DNA from: JAGNDO01 sp963704975
Lineage (GTDB): Bacteria > Chloroflexota > Anaerolineae > Caldilineales > Caldilineaceae
Reading direction: 5' to 3'
Length of the DNA stretch: 64,000 nt
Assembly: GCA_963704975.1 (NCBI GenBank)
Contig: CAVPIK010000006.1
Location: 206,035-270,034 of the forward strand
The notes under the pieces are model-generated. The model was not told where the DNA came from and did no database searches. It was given only the letters and a program-made list of their open reading frames with translations. Both the position numbers and the translations under genes were made by a program. Below, piece after piece: positions 1 through 9,464 of this stretch (position 1 is its first letter; the number at the start of each line of letters is the position of its first letter).

Positions 1-2
1 AA

Positions 3-2933
3 ACCACCCCCTTCAGCCGGATTCTGCACGCCCTCCTGCTGGTGAGTTTGCTGTGCGGCCTCTTTTCGCCCGTCACCCTCTCCGCCCAGGAGACCACGCC
101 GACCCCGGCCAACCTGCCCGCGGCCGAGCCGACGGCCAGCCCGGTGGACACCCAGATCGAGGCCCTGCTGCAAGAGATGACCGTGGCGGACCGGGTGGGC
201 CAGCTCTTCGTGGTCACCTTCCAGGGGCGCAAGACCGGCAGCACCAGCGAGATCGCCGAGCTGATCCGGGACTATCGCATCGGCGGCGTGGTGTTGAGCG
301 CGGACAACGGCAACTTTAGCAACACCCCCGGCGCGGACACGCCCCGACAGGTGGCGATCCTGGCCAATCAGCTCCAGGCCATGACCCAAAATGTCTTTTT
401 GACCTCGGAAGAAGCCCTGGACCCGACCCCGGAGCGGCTGATTCCCCCCACCCAAAACCAGTTCAATGTGGATGCCACCGGCGTGGGCGTGCCCGTGCTG
501 GTGGGCATCCAGCAGGCCGGGGATGATCTGCCCAACACGGATCTGCGCCAGGGCTTCACCCCCCTGCCCAGCCAGATGGCCCTGGGTGCCACCTGGGACC
601 CGAATCTGGCCCGATCCGTGGGCCAGATCGTGGGGGCGGAGCTGCGGGCTGTGGGGGTCAACCTGCTGCTTGGCCCCAGCTTGGATGTGCTGGAACAGCC
701 CCGGCGGGACAATGTGGGCGGCGAGGGCATCTACACCTTTGGCAGCGATGCCTATTGGGTGGGGGAGATGGGCCGGGCTTATATTGAAGGTGTCCACCTG
801 GGCAGCGACAGCCAGATCGCCACGATTGCCAACCATTTTCCTGGACAGGGGGGCAGCGACCGCCGCCCGGACGAAGAGGTCGCCACCATCCAAAAGAGCC
901 TGCAAGAGTTACGCCGAATGGAGTTGCCCCCCTTCGCCGGTGTGACCCAAGGCCCCTCGTCCGTCCTCAGCCCGGACGGCAGCCCGACCAACACGGACGG
1001 GTTGATGTCCAGCCACATCCGCTACAGCGGTTTCCAGGGCAGCCGAGAGCGCACGCCCCCCATCAGCTTGGCCACGGAATTGGGCACCATTTTAGCCCTG
1101 GAGGAGTTCAGCGGCTGGCGCAAGGCCGGGGGCATCATGATGAGCGACGAGTTGGGGCTGCCCGCCGTGCGGCTCTATTACGACCCCACCCTGCAAACCT
1201 TCCCCAAACGACGCATTGCCCTGGACGCTTTCTTGGCCGGCAACGACCTGCTCTATCTCTCCCGCTTTGGCCTGACCGACACCTGGGAGGAAGAGCGCTC
1301 CAACATCAAGGAGACCATCAGCTTCTTCCGGGAGCGCTATACCACGGACCCGGATTTCGCCGTGCGGGTGGATGCGGCCGTGCGCCGCATTCTGCGCCTA
1401 AAATTGGGGCTGACTTTGGGCCTTGATGCGGACTCTGTGAATTTGGCCGATGCGTTGGTCACAGAGGCCCAGCTTGCCACCCTGAGCGATGTCACCGCCG
1501 CCGACCGGCTGACCGTGGTGAGCCAGGTGGCCCGAGAATCCCTCACCGTGCTCTATCCGGATCCCCAGGGACCGGCGGACCCCCTGCCCCCGGCCCCCCA
1601 GCCCGACGAGCGCATGGTGATCTTCACCGCCAGCCGCCCCCAGCGGGAGTGCGGCACCTGCCCAGTGGAGCCAGCCATCCAGGCCACCGGGCTCCAGGAG
1701 ATCATGCTGCGGCTCTACGGTCCTGGGGCCACCAGCCAGGTTGACCCGGATCTGGTTCGCAGCTTCACCTTTGAGGATCTGAACCAGGTGCTCAACGACA
1801 GCGCCGCGCCCCAATTGGCCCAAACCCTGGAAGATGATCTGGCCGCGGCGGACTGGTTGATCTTCGCCATGCTGGATGTGGATCTGGAGCGCTTCCCCAA
1901 CAGCGATGCGGTGAAGCAGTTCCTGCGTCTGCGCAGCGACCGGCTGCGGGGCAAGCGGATTGTGGTGCTGGCCTTAAACGCCCCCTATTTTCTGGACGCC
2001 ACGGAGATCAGCAAGCTCACGGCCTATTTTGGCGTCTACAGCCGCACCCAGCCCTTTATGGAAAATGCCGTGCGCGCCCTCTTCCGGGCCTATCCTGTGG
2101 TGGGCGCGCCCCCGGTCAGCGTGCCCGGCACCCAATTCAACAGCTTGATCGAGCGGCTGGAACCCAACCCTAACCAGGTGATCAACCTGCAATTGGTCGG
2201 GGATCAGTTCCCCCAACCCATCGAGGGGGCCCCGGCTGAGGCCGGGACCCAAGTGGATCTGAGCGTCGGGGACAGTATCCGCATTCAGGCCGGGCCGGTG
2301 CTGGACCTCAACGGCCACCAAGTGCCCGACGGCACGCCGATCAATTTTCGCCTGATCTACGAGGGCGAAGAGTTGGCCTTGCCCACGGAACCCATCGCCA
2401 CGGTGAACGGCGTGGCCGCCATCACCGCGCCCCTGGACCGCAGCGGCACCCTGCGCATCTCGGCCAGCAGCGGCCAGGCCGTCACCAGCATCAGCATTCT
2501 GGTCAGCATTCAGGGCGAAAACCCGGCCACCATCGCCACAGTCGTGCCCACCATCACCCCCCAGCCCCAGCCCACGGACACGCCCGTGCCGCCCCCGGTC
2601 ATCCAGCCGGATGTGCCGGCGGAGCCAGCGCCCACCGGTCCGCGCACGGTGCAGCGGGTGGATCTGGCCACCCTGGGCGTGGCCCTCACCACCATGCTGG
2701 TCATGATCAGCCTGATGCTGGTGGTCCTGCTGCGCATCATGCCCCGGCAGATGCTCATGTACCGCATGTTGTGGGCCACCATCGCCGGGCTGGCCGCCTA
2801 TCTGCTCTATGGGCTGGGCTGGATTCCGGGCATTGACCAATTACAGGATGCCCTCAACCCATGGGGGGTGGCCCCCGTGGTCTTTGTGGCTATGTTGATC
2901 ACGTTGGTTGGGATGCAAATCGTGCAGGAGTAG
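3..2933 (+). CDS. Membrane-anchored glycoside hydrolase family 3 protein (5' end outside window)
   Basis: GH3 hydrolase, NagZ/beta-N-acetylhexosaminidase-like, probably extracytoplasmic. The frame is open to the left edge and encodes most of a signal peptide (hydrophobic run ending near LSAQ), so the true start probably lies before the window; GTG at 42 would cut the signal in half. GH3 features: VGQLF near the start of the barrel, GPSLDV, NHFPGQGGSD (equivalent of the KHFPGHG motif) and IMMSDELGL, whose Asp is the expected nucleophile. The middle holds a second alpha/beta domain and a beta domain, then a Pro/Thr-rich linker and three C-terminal hydrophobic segments (residues ~880-960), so it should be anchored in the membrane. 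One intact frame, unlike many neighbours. Substrate is not deducible. Confidence 0.85.
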   Translation, partial: TTPFSRILHALLLVSLLCGLFSPVTLSAQETTPTPANLPAAEPTASPVDTQIEALLQEMTVADRVGQLFVVTFQGRKTGSTSEIAELIRDYRIGGVVLSADNGNFSNTPGADTPRQVAILANQLQAMTQNVFLTSEEALDPTPERLIPPTQNQFNVDATGVGVPVLVGIQQAGDDLPNTDLRQGFTPLPSQMALGATWDPNLARSVGQIVGAELRAVGVNLLLGPSLDVLEQPRRDNVGGEGIYTFGSDAYWVGEMGRAYIEGVHLGSDSQIATIANHFPGQGGSDRRPDEEVATIQKSLQELRRMELPPFAGVTQGPSSVLSPDGSPTNTDGLMSSHIRYSGFQGSRERTPPISLATELGTILALEEFSGWRKAGGIMMSDELGLPAVRLYYDPTLQTFPKRRIALDAFLAGNDLLYLSRFGLTDTWEEERSNIKETISFFRERYTTDPDFAVRVDAAVRRILRLKLGLTLGLDADSVNLADALVTEAQLATLSDVTAADRLTVVSQVARESLTVLYPDPQGPADPLPPAPQPDERMVIFTASRPQRECGTCPVEPAIQATGLQEIMLRLYGPGATSQVDPDLVRSFTFEDLNQVLNDSAAPQLAQTLEDDLAAADWLIFAMLDVDLERFPNSDAVKQFLRLRSDRLRGKRIVVLALNAPYFLDATEISKLTAYFGVYSRTQPFMENAVRALFRAYPVVGAPPVSVPGTQFNSLIERLEPNPNQVINLQLVGDQFPQPIEGAPAEAGTQVDLSVGDSIRIQAGPVLDLNGHQVPDGTPINFRLIYEGEELALPTEPIATVNGVAAITAPLDRSGTLRISASSGQAVTSISILVSIQGENPATIATVVPTITPQPQPTDTPVPPPVIQPDVPAEPAPTGPRTVQRVDLATLGVALTTMLVMISLMLVVLLRIMPRQMLMYRMLWATIAGLAAYLLYGLGWIPGIDQLQDALNPWGVAPVVFVAMLITLVGMQIVQE

Positions 2934-3010
2934 GGGTTTGGGTAGAAAAAAAGGGGCGGATGGACTGGTCTTTGACCAGTCCATCCGCCCCTTTTTTTCT
3001 ACCCAAACCC
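2934..3010. terminator. Bidirectional terminator, 37-bp perfect arms
   Basis: Perfect inverted repeat: arms 2934-2970 and 2974-3010 with a TTT loop. It contains A7 on the left and T7 on the right, so it can end both the GH3 gene (+) and the convergent ABC exporter (-). It starts one base after the GH3 stop codon and ends three bases from the ABC stop codon. Confidence 0.9.
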
Positions 3011-3012
3011 AA

Positions 3013-4997
3013 CTACCCGCTGACTGCCACCGGCTCGTCTTCTTCCCGGCGGAACTGGCTCATGTAGAGGTCGTAGTAGGCCCCCCGCTTGGTCAGAAGT
3101 TCGTCGTGGGTGCCCCGCTCGACGATCAGCCCGGCCTCCAGCACCAACACCTGGTCCGCGTTGCGGATGGTGCTGAGGCGGTGGGCGATCACAAAGCTGG
3201 TGCGCCCGGTCAGCAGTTGGTTCCAGCGCTGCCTGAATCTGCCTCTCGGTGCGGGTGTCCACGCTGCTGGTGGCCTCGTCCAGAATCAGGATGCGGGGGT
3301 CGGCCAGGGCCGCCCGGGCGATGGAGAGCAGCTGGCGCTGGCCCTGGCTCAGGCCGCCGCCCCGCTCGCCCAGGATGGTCTGGTAGCCTTCGGAGAGAGC
3401 CTTGGATGAAGGTGTCGGCACGGGCCAGCTTGGCCGCTGCCATCACTTCGTCGTCGGTGGCCTCCGGGTGGCCATAGCGGATGTTGTTCATCACCGTGTC
3501 GCTGAAGAGGAAGGAATCCTGCAGCACGATGCCCACCTGTTTGCGCAGGCTGGACAGGGTGACATCCCGCACGTCGATGCCGTCGATCTTGACCGTGCCG
3601 TCCAGGGCATCGTAGAAGCGGGGGATCAGGTTGATGATGGTGGTCTTGCCCGCGCCCGTGGGGCCGACAATGGCCACGGTCTGGCCGGGCAGGGCGTCCA
3701 AGCTGACGCCCTTGCAGCACCAGTTCGTCGAGATTGTAGGCCAGGGTCACATTTTCGAAGGTCACCCGGCCCTCGAATCTTGGGCATGGTCAGGGGCTTG
3801 GGGGCTTCCAGGATGTCCGGCACCTCGTCCATCAGGCCGAAGATGCGCTCGGCCCCGGCCACCGCGCTCTGGATGTTGGTCCACAGCACGCTGACCTGCT
3901 GGATGGGCTGGTTGAAGCGCTGCACATAGCCCAGGAAGGTGACGATCAGCCCCAGGGAGACCACGGATGCCGCCCAGGGTGTCGCCCCGCAGGAGCAGCA
4001 CACCGCCCACGCCCACGACAATGGCGATGGCCACATAGCCCAGGGCCTCCAAGGTGGGGGAGAGGGCGGCGGTGAAGGCCACGGCCCGGATGTTGGCATC
4101 CCGGTTGGCCGCGTTGCTGGTGCGGAAGCTCTCGATGTTGGCGTCTTCTCGGGCAAAGGCCTGCACCTCGCGCACGCCGGAGATGCTCTCTTGCAGGTTG
4201 GCGTTGACGTTGCCGATCTCCTGGCGGGCCGAGCGGAAGGCTTTGCGGGCCTGGCCGCTGAACCAGAGGGTGGCCACAATCATGAAGGGCACCACGATCA
4301 TGCTGAGCAGGGCGTAGGTGACGTTCAGGGTCAGCATCTTGTAGAGAATCCAGACCAGGAGCAGCACACCGCTCAGCACCTGGAGCAGGGCAAAGCTGAT
4401 GGCCTGCTGCAGGGTGTCCATGTCGTTGGTGATGCGGCTCATCACGTCACCGGCCTCGTTCTTGGAGAAGTAGCCCAGGGAGAGCGAGTGAATGTGGGCG
4501 AAGACCTCTTCCCGCAGGTTGCGCAGGACATGGTTGCCCGCCCAGCTCATCAGATAGAACATGACGCCGTTGAGGATGGCCACGCTCACATACAGCCCCA
4601 CGATCAACAGCACCAGCCGGCCCAGCCCGCTGATCAGGTCGGCAGAGGTGGGCGTTGCGCCCAGATCCGTCGCATACCAACAGTTGGTCTGGGAGGCGCT
4701 CTCGAGCTGCCCATCTGCTGGGCAAAGTCTTGCCATGCCGGGGACGGCCAAAGCGCCACCGCTCTCCGTGTTGACCGCGGCCTGGGCGATGGCCGGGGAG
4801 ATAAAGCAGTCCGTGGCCTGGCCGATCAGTTCCGGCGCGGCCACCTGGGCCCAGGTGGTCAAAACGATCAAGCTTGCCACCAACAGCAGCACAAGCGTAT
4901 AGTTTCCAAAATAACCGCCCAATCGGGAAAGGGTTGCCCCTACCTTGGTCGGTTTGCGGGTCTCCTGTTCCAGGATCCCTCTAGGTCCACCCATCAT
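3013..4997 (-). CDS. ABC exporter half-transporter (TM + ATPase), frame-disrupted
   Basis: Multidrug/lipid-type ABC exporter half. The start ATG at 4997 has AAGGAG nine bases upstream. The N-terminal part (4997 to ~3960) encodes an ABC_membrane domain with about six TM helices; the ATPase half contains Walker A GPTGAGKTT, signature LSQGQRQ and Walker B ILILDEATS, and the H-loop region. These parts sit in different frames with switches near 3960, 3775, 3710, 3408 and 3213; all five are explained by one extra base each. An unusual extracytoplasmic insertion with several Cys follows TM1 (about residues 55-115). It lies directly after the second exporter gene and MarR, so the two halves probably form a heterodimer under MarR control. 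Either a pseudogene or, more likely, sequence errors. Confidence 0.8.
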
Positions 4998-5014
4998 AGT
5001 TGTTTACTCCTTGG

Positions 5015-7028
5015 TTATCGAGTATCGAGTATCGCATATCGTGTATTGGCATCGAGTACAGTCATGAAGTCCTGCACGATCATACTCGACACACGATACT
5101 CGATATCAGGCTTCGCCAGTTCCGCTCCGTCCACCACCGCATCTTCCACCAACTGGCTGCTGAAGATTTCGGCGTAGACCGGGTTGGTCGCCATCAGTTC
5201 CGTGTGGGTGCCCACGCCGGCCACCTGGCCCTTGTCCAGCACGATGATCTGGTCGGCGTTGCGCACGGTGCTGATGCGCTGGGCGATCACAATGCTGGTG
5301 CGGCCCTTCATCAGCCGGTCCAGCGCTTTCTGGATCTGGTACTCCGTGGCCAGATCCACGCTGCTGGTGGAGTCGTCCAGGATCAGGATGCGGGGGTCCA
5401 GGAGCAAGGCACGGGCGATGGCGATGCGCTGCTTCTGCCCGCCGGAGAGGGTGGAGCCCCGCTCGCCCACCGGCGTGTCGTAGCCCTGGGGGAAGGTCAT
5501 GATGAAGTCGTGGGCGGCGGCGGCCTGGGCCGCGGCCTCACTTCTTCCGCCGAGGCCTCCGGGCGGCCAAAGGCGATGTTGTCCCGGACCGTGCCGGTGA
5601 AGAGATTGGTCTCTTGCAACACGATGCCGATCTGGCTGCGCAGGGATTCCAGGGTGACATCCCGAATGTCCATGCCGTCGATGGTCACCCGGCCCTCGCT
5701 CACATCGTAGAAGCGGGGGATCAGGTTGATCACCGTGGACTTGCCGCTGCCCGTGGCACCCAGCAGGGCCACGGTCTGGCCCGGCTTGGCCACGAAGCTG
5801 ATGTTTGAGAGCACCGGTTCGCCGCTCTCGAAGTAGCGGAAGGTCACATCCTCGAAGGCCATGCTGCCCTGGATGGCGGCCAGGGGCTGGGCGCCGGGGC
5901 GATCCGCCACATCGTTCTTGGCGTCCAGGATCTCGAAGACCCGGCTGGCGCTGGCGCTGGCCTGGCTCATCTGGCTGATGATGAAGCCCAGTTGGCCGAT
6001 GGGGAAGAAGACGTAGACCAGATAGAGGCTAAACTTCTGCCATTCGCCAAAGGTCAGGGTGGAGTCGATGATCTGGCTGCCGCCGAAGTAGAGCACCGCG
6101 GCCTGGCCCAAGTTGGCCAGCATAAAGATGAAGGGGAAGAGGAAGCTGAAGATCTTGGCCACTTTAATGTTCTGGATCCATCAGATCTTCGGCGGAGGCA
6201 TGGAACTTGACCTGCTCCTCCGGCTCTCGGGCAAAGGCTTTGATCACCTTGATCCCGGCCAGATTCTCCTGCAAGACCGTGTTGAGCCGGGACAATCGCC
6301 GCTGCACCTCGGCAAAGAGGGGCTGGCTGACCGTGCCAAAGACCATGAAGAGAACCAGGGCCAGGGGCAGCACGGGCAGGATCACCAGGGTCAGCTTGAG
6401 ATTGGTGAAGACCAGAATGATCAGGGTGCCGACGAGCAGCACCAGGGCCTGCATGGCCAGCAGCAGGCCCTGGCCGATAAAGCCACGCACCTTCTCCACA
6501 TCATCCGTGGCCCGCACCATCAATTGCCCCGTGCGGTTGCGGTCGTGATAGCTGAAGGAGAGGCGCTGAATCTTGGCGAAAAGCTCGTTGCGGAAGTCGA
6601 ACGCCACGCCCTGGCTGACCTTTTCGGACATATAGGTCTGGGCAAAGGCAAAGGCCCCCCGGGCGATGGCAAAGATCACGATAAAGCCCACCGCCCAATA
6701 GAGGGCGACTTCCGGGCCGGTTGGCGTAGGTGTCGAACTGGGCCGCGGTCCAGTCCAAGCGCTCCAAGATCGTGGGCAGAAACTGGGCGGGGGCCCCGGC
6801 CAACTGCTTGGCGACCATGCCGTTGGTCACCGCGTCCAAAATATTCTGCACCATCTGGGGCACCATCAACTGGGCCGCCGTGCTGATGAAGAGGAAGGTA
6901 TAGGCCAGGATGGTTTCCCGGCGATAGTGGCCCAAATAGCGGATGCCCCGGCCCAGGGCTTTGAATCCGCCGCCGCCGCCCCGTTTGTTGGCACCAGCTT
7001 TGCTGTTTTTGTTTTTTCTTGAGAACAA
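5015..7028 (-). CDS. ABC exporter half-transporter, partner subunit, frame-disrupted
   Basis: Second ABC exporter half. TTG start at 7028 with a full AGGAGG five to six bases upstream. An N-terminal Lys/Gly-rich tail precedes a six-TM ABC_membrane domain; the ATPase has Walker A GATGSGKST, signature LSGGQKQ and Walker B ILILDDSTS (Asp instead of the usual catalytic Glu, typical of the degenerate half of heterodimeric exporters). Frame switches near 6725 and 6175 are +1; one near 5535 is -1. The last ~30 residues before the stop are encoded by a 7-bp repeat array (5018-5108), so the native C-terminus may have been replaced. The stop is 18 bp before the ATG of the next exporter gene; same operon as MarR. 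Confidence 0.8.
5018..5108. repeat. Heptanucleotide (TATCGAG) inverted array
   Basis: Units of 7 bp, TATCGAG and close variants, repeated about four times from 5018, then about 30 bp later in inverted orientation up to about 5108. Forms a long imperfect hairpin between the two ABC genes and encodes the C-terminus and TAA stop of the upstream one. A related single array is at 37216-37250. Confidence 0.75.
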
Positions 7029-7073
7029 GGTTGCCTCCTGGTCTGATGTCGAAGTTGCCGACGCCGCCGCTGC

Positions 7074-7601
7074 CTACGCTTCCGGGCAGGGCGACGCCAA
7101 ATTGCCGTGGGTGCGCACGGATCCGTGCAGTTTGACGAGCAGATCCGCCAACTGGTTCTGCTCGTCCTTGCTGAGATCCGAAAGTAGCTGGTTATAAAAT
7201 GCCACATGCTCCGGGGTGGACGCCTTGACCAGTTCCCGGCCCGCCGGGGAGAGGCGGATGTTGAACTGGCGGCGGTCGTCCGGGTCCAAAGATCGCTCGA
7301 TCAGCGCCTGATCTTCCAAACTGCGCAAAAGGGAGCTGATGGTGTTCTTGCTGACGTTCTGGGTCTTGCTCAAATAGGTGGGCGAGACATCCGCTTGGCC
7401 CTGCCGCTCCTCCATATAGAGGCGCAGCAGCAGACGAAAGCGGGGGCCGGTCAAGTTCTCGTCCCGCATGAAATCGGACATGACGGATTCATAGGCATTG
7501 GACACCAACTTGATCAGCCGGGGCAACTCCACACCCTGGGGATCCGTGATCCCATGCTCGGCCAACATGCGGTGAAAGTGCGCTCGATCCCCAAATTCCA
7601 T
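7074..7601 (-). CDS. MarR family transcriptional regulator
   Basis: Winged-helix repressor of 175 aa. The ATG at 7601 is chosen because AAGGAG lies eight bases upstream; the open frame extends further up through the repeat at 7645 but without homology-like sequence. Typical MarR order: N-terminal dimerisation helices, a recognition-helix region (STTYLSK-like QNVSKNTISSLLRSLE) and the wing DPDDRRQFNIRLSPAG. It ends 45 bp before the first ABC exporter gene on the same strand, an arrangement usual for drug-responsive autoregulation of an efflux operon. Ligand unknown. Confidence 0.9.
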   Translation of the reverse strand: MEFGDRAHFHRMLAEHGITDPQGVELPRLIKLVSNAYESVMSDFMRDENLTGPRFRLLLRLYMEERQGQADVSPTYLSKTQNVSKNTISSLLRSLEDQALIERSLDPDDRRQFNIRLSPAGRELVKASTPEHVAFYNQLLSDLSKDEQNQLADLLVKLHGSVRTHGNLASPCPEA

Positions 7602-7644
7602 GCGGTCCCACTCCTTGATAACCAACCGATCAAAAGTAACTATC

Positions 7645-7757
7645 AACCCCACCCTAACCCTCCCCAGATTGGGGAGGGGACAGATCAGGTTTGCCGGACT
7701 TTCGTCTTCGGCGATCCGGCTCCTCCCCAATCTGGGGGAGGCTGGGAGGGGGTTTGT
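7645..7757. repeat. MITE-like palindromic element, copy 1
   Basis: About 113 bp. Left end contains CCCTCCCCAGATTGGGGAGG and the right end CTCCCCCAATCTGGGGGAGG-like sequence, each locally palindromic, enclosing a stem GATCCGGCTCCTCC. A second copy lies in opposite orientation at 37262-37379 with the same ends and a diverged centre. No ORF; consistent with a non-autonomous palindromic element. It sits just upstream of the MarR start, so may also influence that promoter. Confidence 0.7.
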
Positions 7758-7823
7758 AGTTACGCAAAAAAGTAACACGCCGAATTGTACGCCTTGGAAC
7801 TATTCTTGTCTAGTAAGAGATCT

Positions 7824-7902
7824 TCCCATTGGGGATTGGGGATTGGGTAATCTGCAGCCAGATTTCCGCCGCCAATCTCCAATTGTCTCCCATCGCCCAC
7901 GC
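7824..7902. repeat. Heptanucleotide (ATTGGGG) array with degenerate inverted partner
   Basis: Three tandem ATTGGGG-type units at about 7826-7848, followed at about 7872-7900 by CCAATCT/CCAATTG/TCTCCCA units that pair imperfectly with them. Lies between the MITE-like element and the tRNA terminator. Confidence 0.5.
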
Positions 7903-7906
7903 GCAA

Positions 7907-7938
7907 CAAAAAAGGCCCACCCACTTGGGCGGACCTTT
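7907..7938 (-). terminator. Terminator of tRNA-Arg
   Basis: On the minus strand a GGTCCGCCC / GGGTGGGCC stem (two G-U pairs) with an AAGT loop is followed by a run of six to seven T, immediately downstream of the tRNA. Confidence 0.75.
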
Positions 7939-7941
7939 GTG

Positions 7942-8013
7942 TACCCCCGACAGGACTCGAACCTGTGCTTTCGGCTCCGGAGGCCGACGCTCTATCCACT
8001 GAGCTACGGGGGC
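7942..8013 (-). tRNA. tRNA-Arg (anticodon CCG)
   Basis: Minus-strand cloverleaf: acceptor GCCCCCG pairs with CGGGGGT, D-arm GCTC-AGTGGAT-AGAGC, anticodon arm TCGGC-CTCCGGA-GCCGA with anticodon CCG (reads CGG), T-arm ACAGG-TTCGAGT-CCTGT, discriminator A. CCA is not encoded. Confidence 0.95.
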
Positions 8014-8097
8014 GCAATTCTGCGCAATTCGTAGACCTATTTATAGCACAGAGGGGCGTTTTCGAGCAAACATGGCCGCTTCTCAACATGTGGGACA

Positions 8098-8204
8098 GGG
8101 GATCTCGTTCCCACGCTCCGCGTGGGAATGCAACCGGACGCTCTGCGTCCCACGGCGCAGGAGCGCCGACGGGCACGCCCACGCGGAGCGTGGGTGCGAG
8201 CGTG
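8098..8204. repeat. REP-like palindromic element (CCCACGCTCCGCGTGGG family)
   Basis: Two copies of a CCCACGC-(T)CCGCG-TGGG palindrome, one at about 8109-8127 and an inverted copy at about 8188-8204, with GGACGCTCTGCGTCC between. This type of self-complementary intergenic repeat is seen in many unrelated bacterial genomes. Confidence 0.65.
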
Positions 8205-8216
8205 AAAATCACCTAT

Positions 8217-8258
8217 TTCACAATCGTCTAATTTTCGTCTATAATTAGACGAAAGGAG
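8217..8258 (+). promoter_or_regulatory. fic promoter with overlapping palindromic operator
   Basis: TTCACA at 8217-8222, 17-bp spacer, TATAAT at 8240-8245. A 10-bp inverted repeat TCGTCTAATT (8225-8234) / AATTAGACGA (8243-8252) flanks and overlaps the -10 box, a good operator geometry. AAAGGAG at 8252-8258 is the ribosome site for the ATG at 8264. Confidence 0.7.
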
Positions 8259-8263
8259 ACGCC

Positions 8264-9290
8264 ATGTTCCAACCCAGCTATCACATTTCGCCCCAACTTT
8301 TAGACTCAATCAAACAGATCACGATCTTGGTGCATGAACTGAATAAGCAGCATGTTTCGGACGTGGTCTACGCCGAGCTTCTCTCCGAGGCGGTGGTGAC
8401 CTCCACCTATGCCTCGACCAGCATTGAGGGCAATCCTCTGGCTCTGACCGAAGTCAAGCGCGTGCTAAAAACCCAGCCCGCCCACGCCCGGCAAAGCGAA
8501 CAGGAAGTCATCAACTACAATCGTACGCTCCTAGACTTGAACCGTCGCGCCGGATGCCCCGTTCACCATCGAGCAGATTCTGACCATTCATCGGGGGGTG
8601 ACCACTGATCTGTTGCCCGCGGAACACAGCGGCCATTGGCGGCTGGAACCCGTGGTGATCCACGAGCCTCGCAGCGGCAATGTCCTCTATTTGCCGCCGG
8701 ATCATCAAGATGTGCCGGGATTGATGGGGGATCTGGTTGGCTTTGTCCAGGCCGAGATCGATCAATTGGACCCGCTGATTCTGGCCGGGCTTTTCCACAA
8801 ACAGTTCGTGATCATCCATCCCTTTGTGGATGGCAATGGGCGCACGACCCGTCTGGCCACAAAGCAGTTGTTGGCCGGGTTGGGGCTGAACCTCTTCCAT
8901 CTGCTCAGCTTTGAAAATTACTACAACCGGAATGTCACCCGCTATTTTCAGCGAGTGGGCGTCTTCGGGAACTATTATGATCTGGTGGAAGCGTTGGATT
9001 TCACCACTTGGCTAGAATATTTTGCCGAGGGGATTCTCGACGAACTGCACCGCCTCGACAAGCAATTGACGGATCGCCAAGGCCCGCCAAATCAAGGATT
9101 GAAAGCCTATCATCAAACCATTCTGGACCTGATCGATGCTCAAGGCCATGTCAACGATCGGGACTATGCCCAACGCACCGACCGGGCCAAAGCCACCCGC
9201 AGCCTTGATTTCAGAAAGTTGGTTGAAATGGGGATCATCGAGCGCAAGGGGCGGGGGCGGAGTACGTATTATCAGCGGAAAACGGTTTAG
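8264..9290 (+). CDS. Fic domain protein with N-terminal inhibitory helix (one frameshift)
   Basis: Fic enzymes usually transfer AMP to Ser/Thr/Tyr of target proteins. Visible: an inhibitory motif STSIEGN near residue 45 ((S/T)xxxE(G/N), class II), the Fic catalytic motif HPFVDGNGRTTR, a flap region, and a C-terminal winged-helix-like segment (DLIDAQGHVNDRDYAQ to GIIERKGRGRSTYY) that could bind DNA. About 340 aa, normal for Fic-HTH proteins. The frame changes by +1 near 8555, so the reading is split into 8264- and 8598-starting parts; probably one extra base. The palindrome over its promoter and the HTH tail suggest autoregulation (inference). Confidence 0.85.
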
Positions 9291-9464
9291 TTACCCTCCC
9301 GGATTCCCCGTACAAACCCCACCACATCCAGTTAACCCACCAAAAATACGCACAACCGCGCATTGCCCAGGCGTGGATTTTGGGGGAGGATAGGTGCATG
9401 CGTAGAGACACAAGATTTTGCGTCTCTGCCCACCCAACCCACCCGTCCACCCGTTCCAAAAACC

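Noticed and set aside
2934..3010. Insertion-sequence terminal repeats
   Set aside because: The two arms are separated by only three bases and flank no gene; a convergent terminator explains them.
3939..5177. 412-aa open frame on the plus strand
   Set aside because: Antisense to the ABC exporter, which has clear TM and ATPase motifs; His/Gly-rich shadow.
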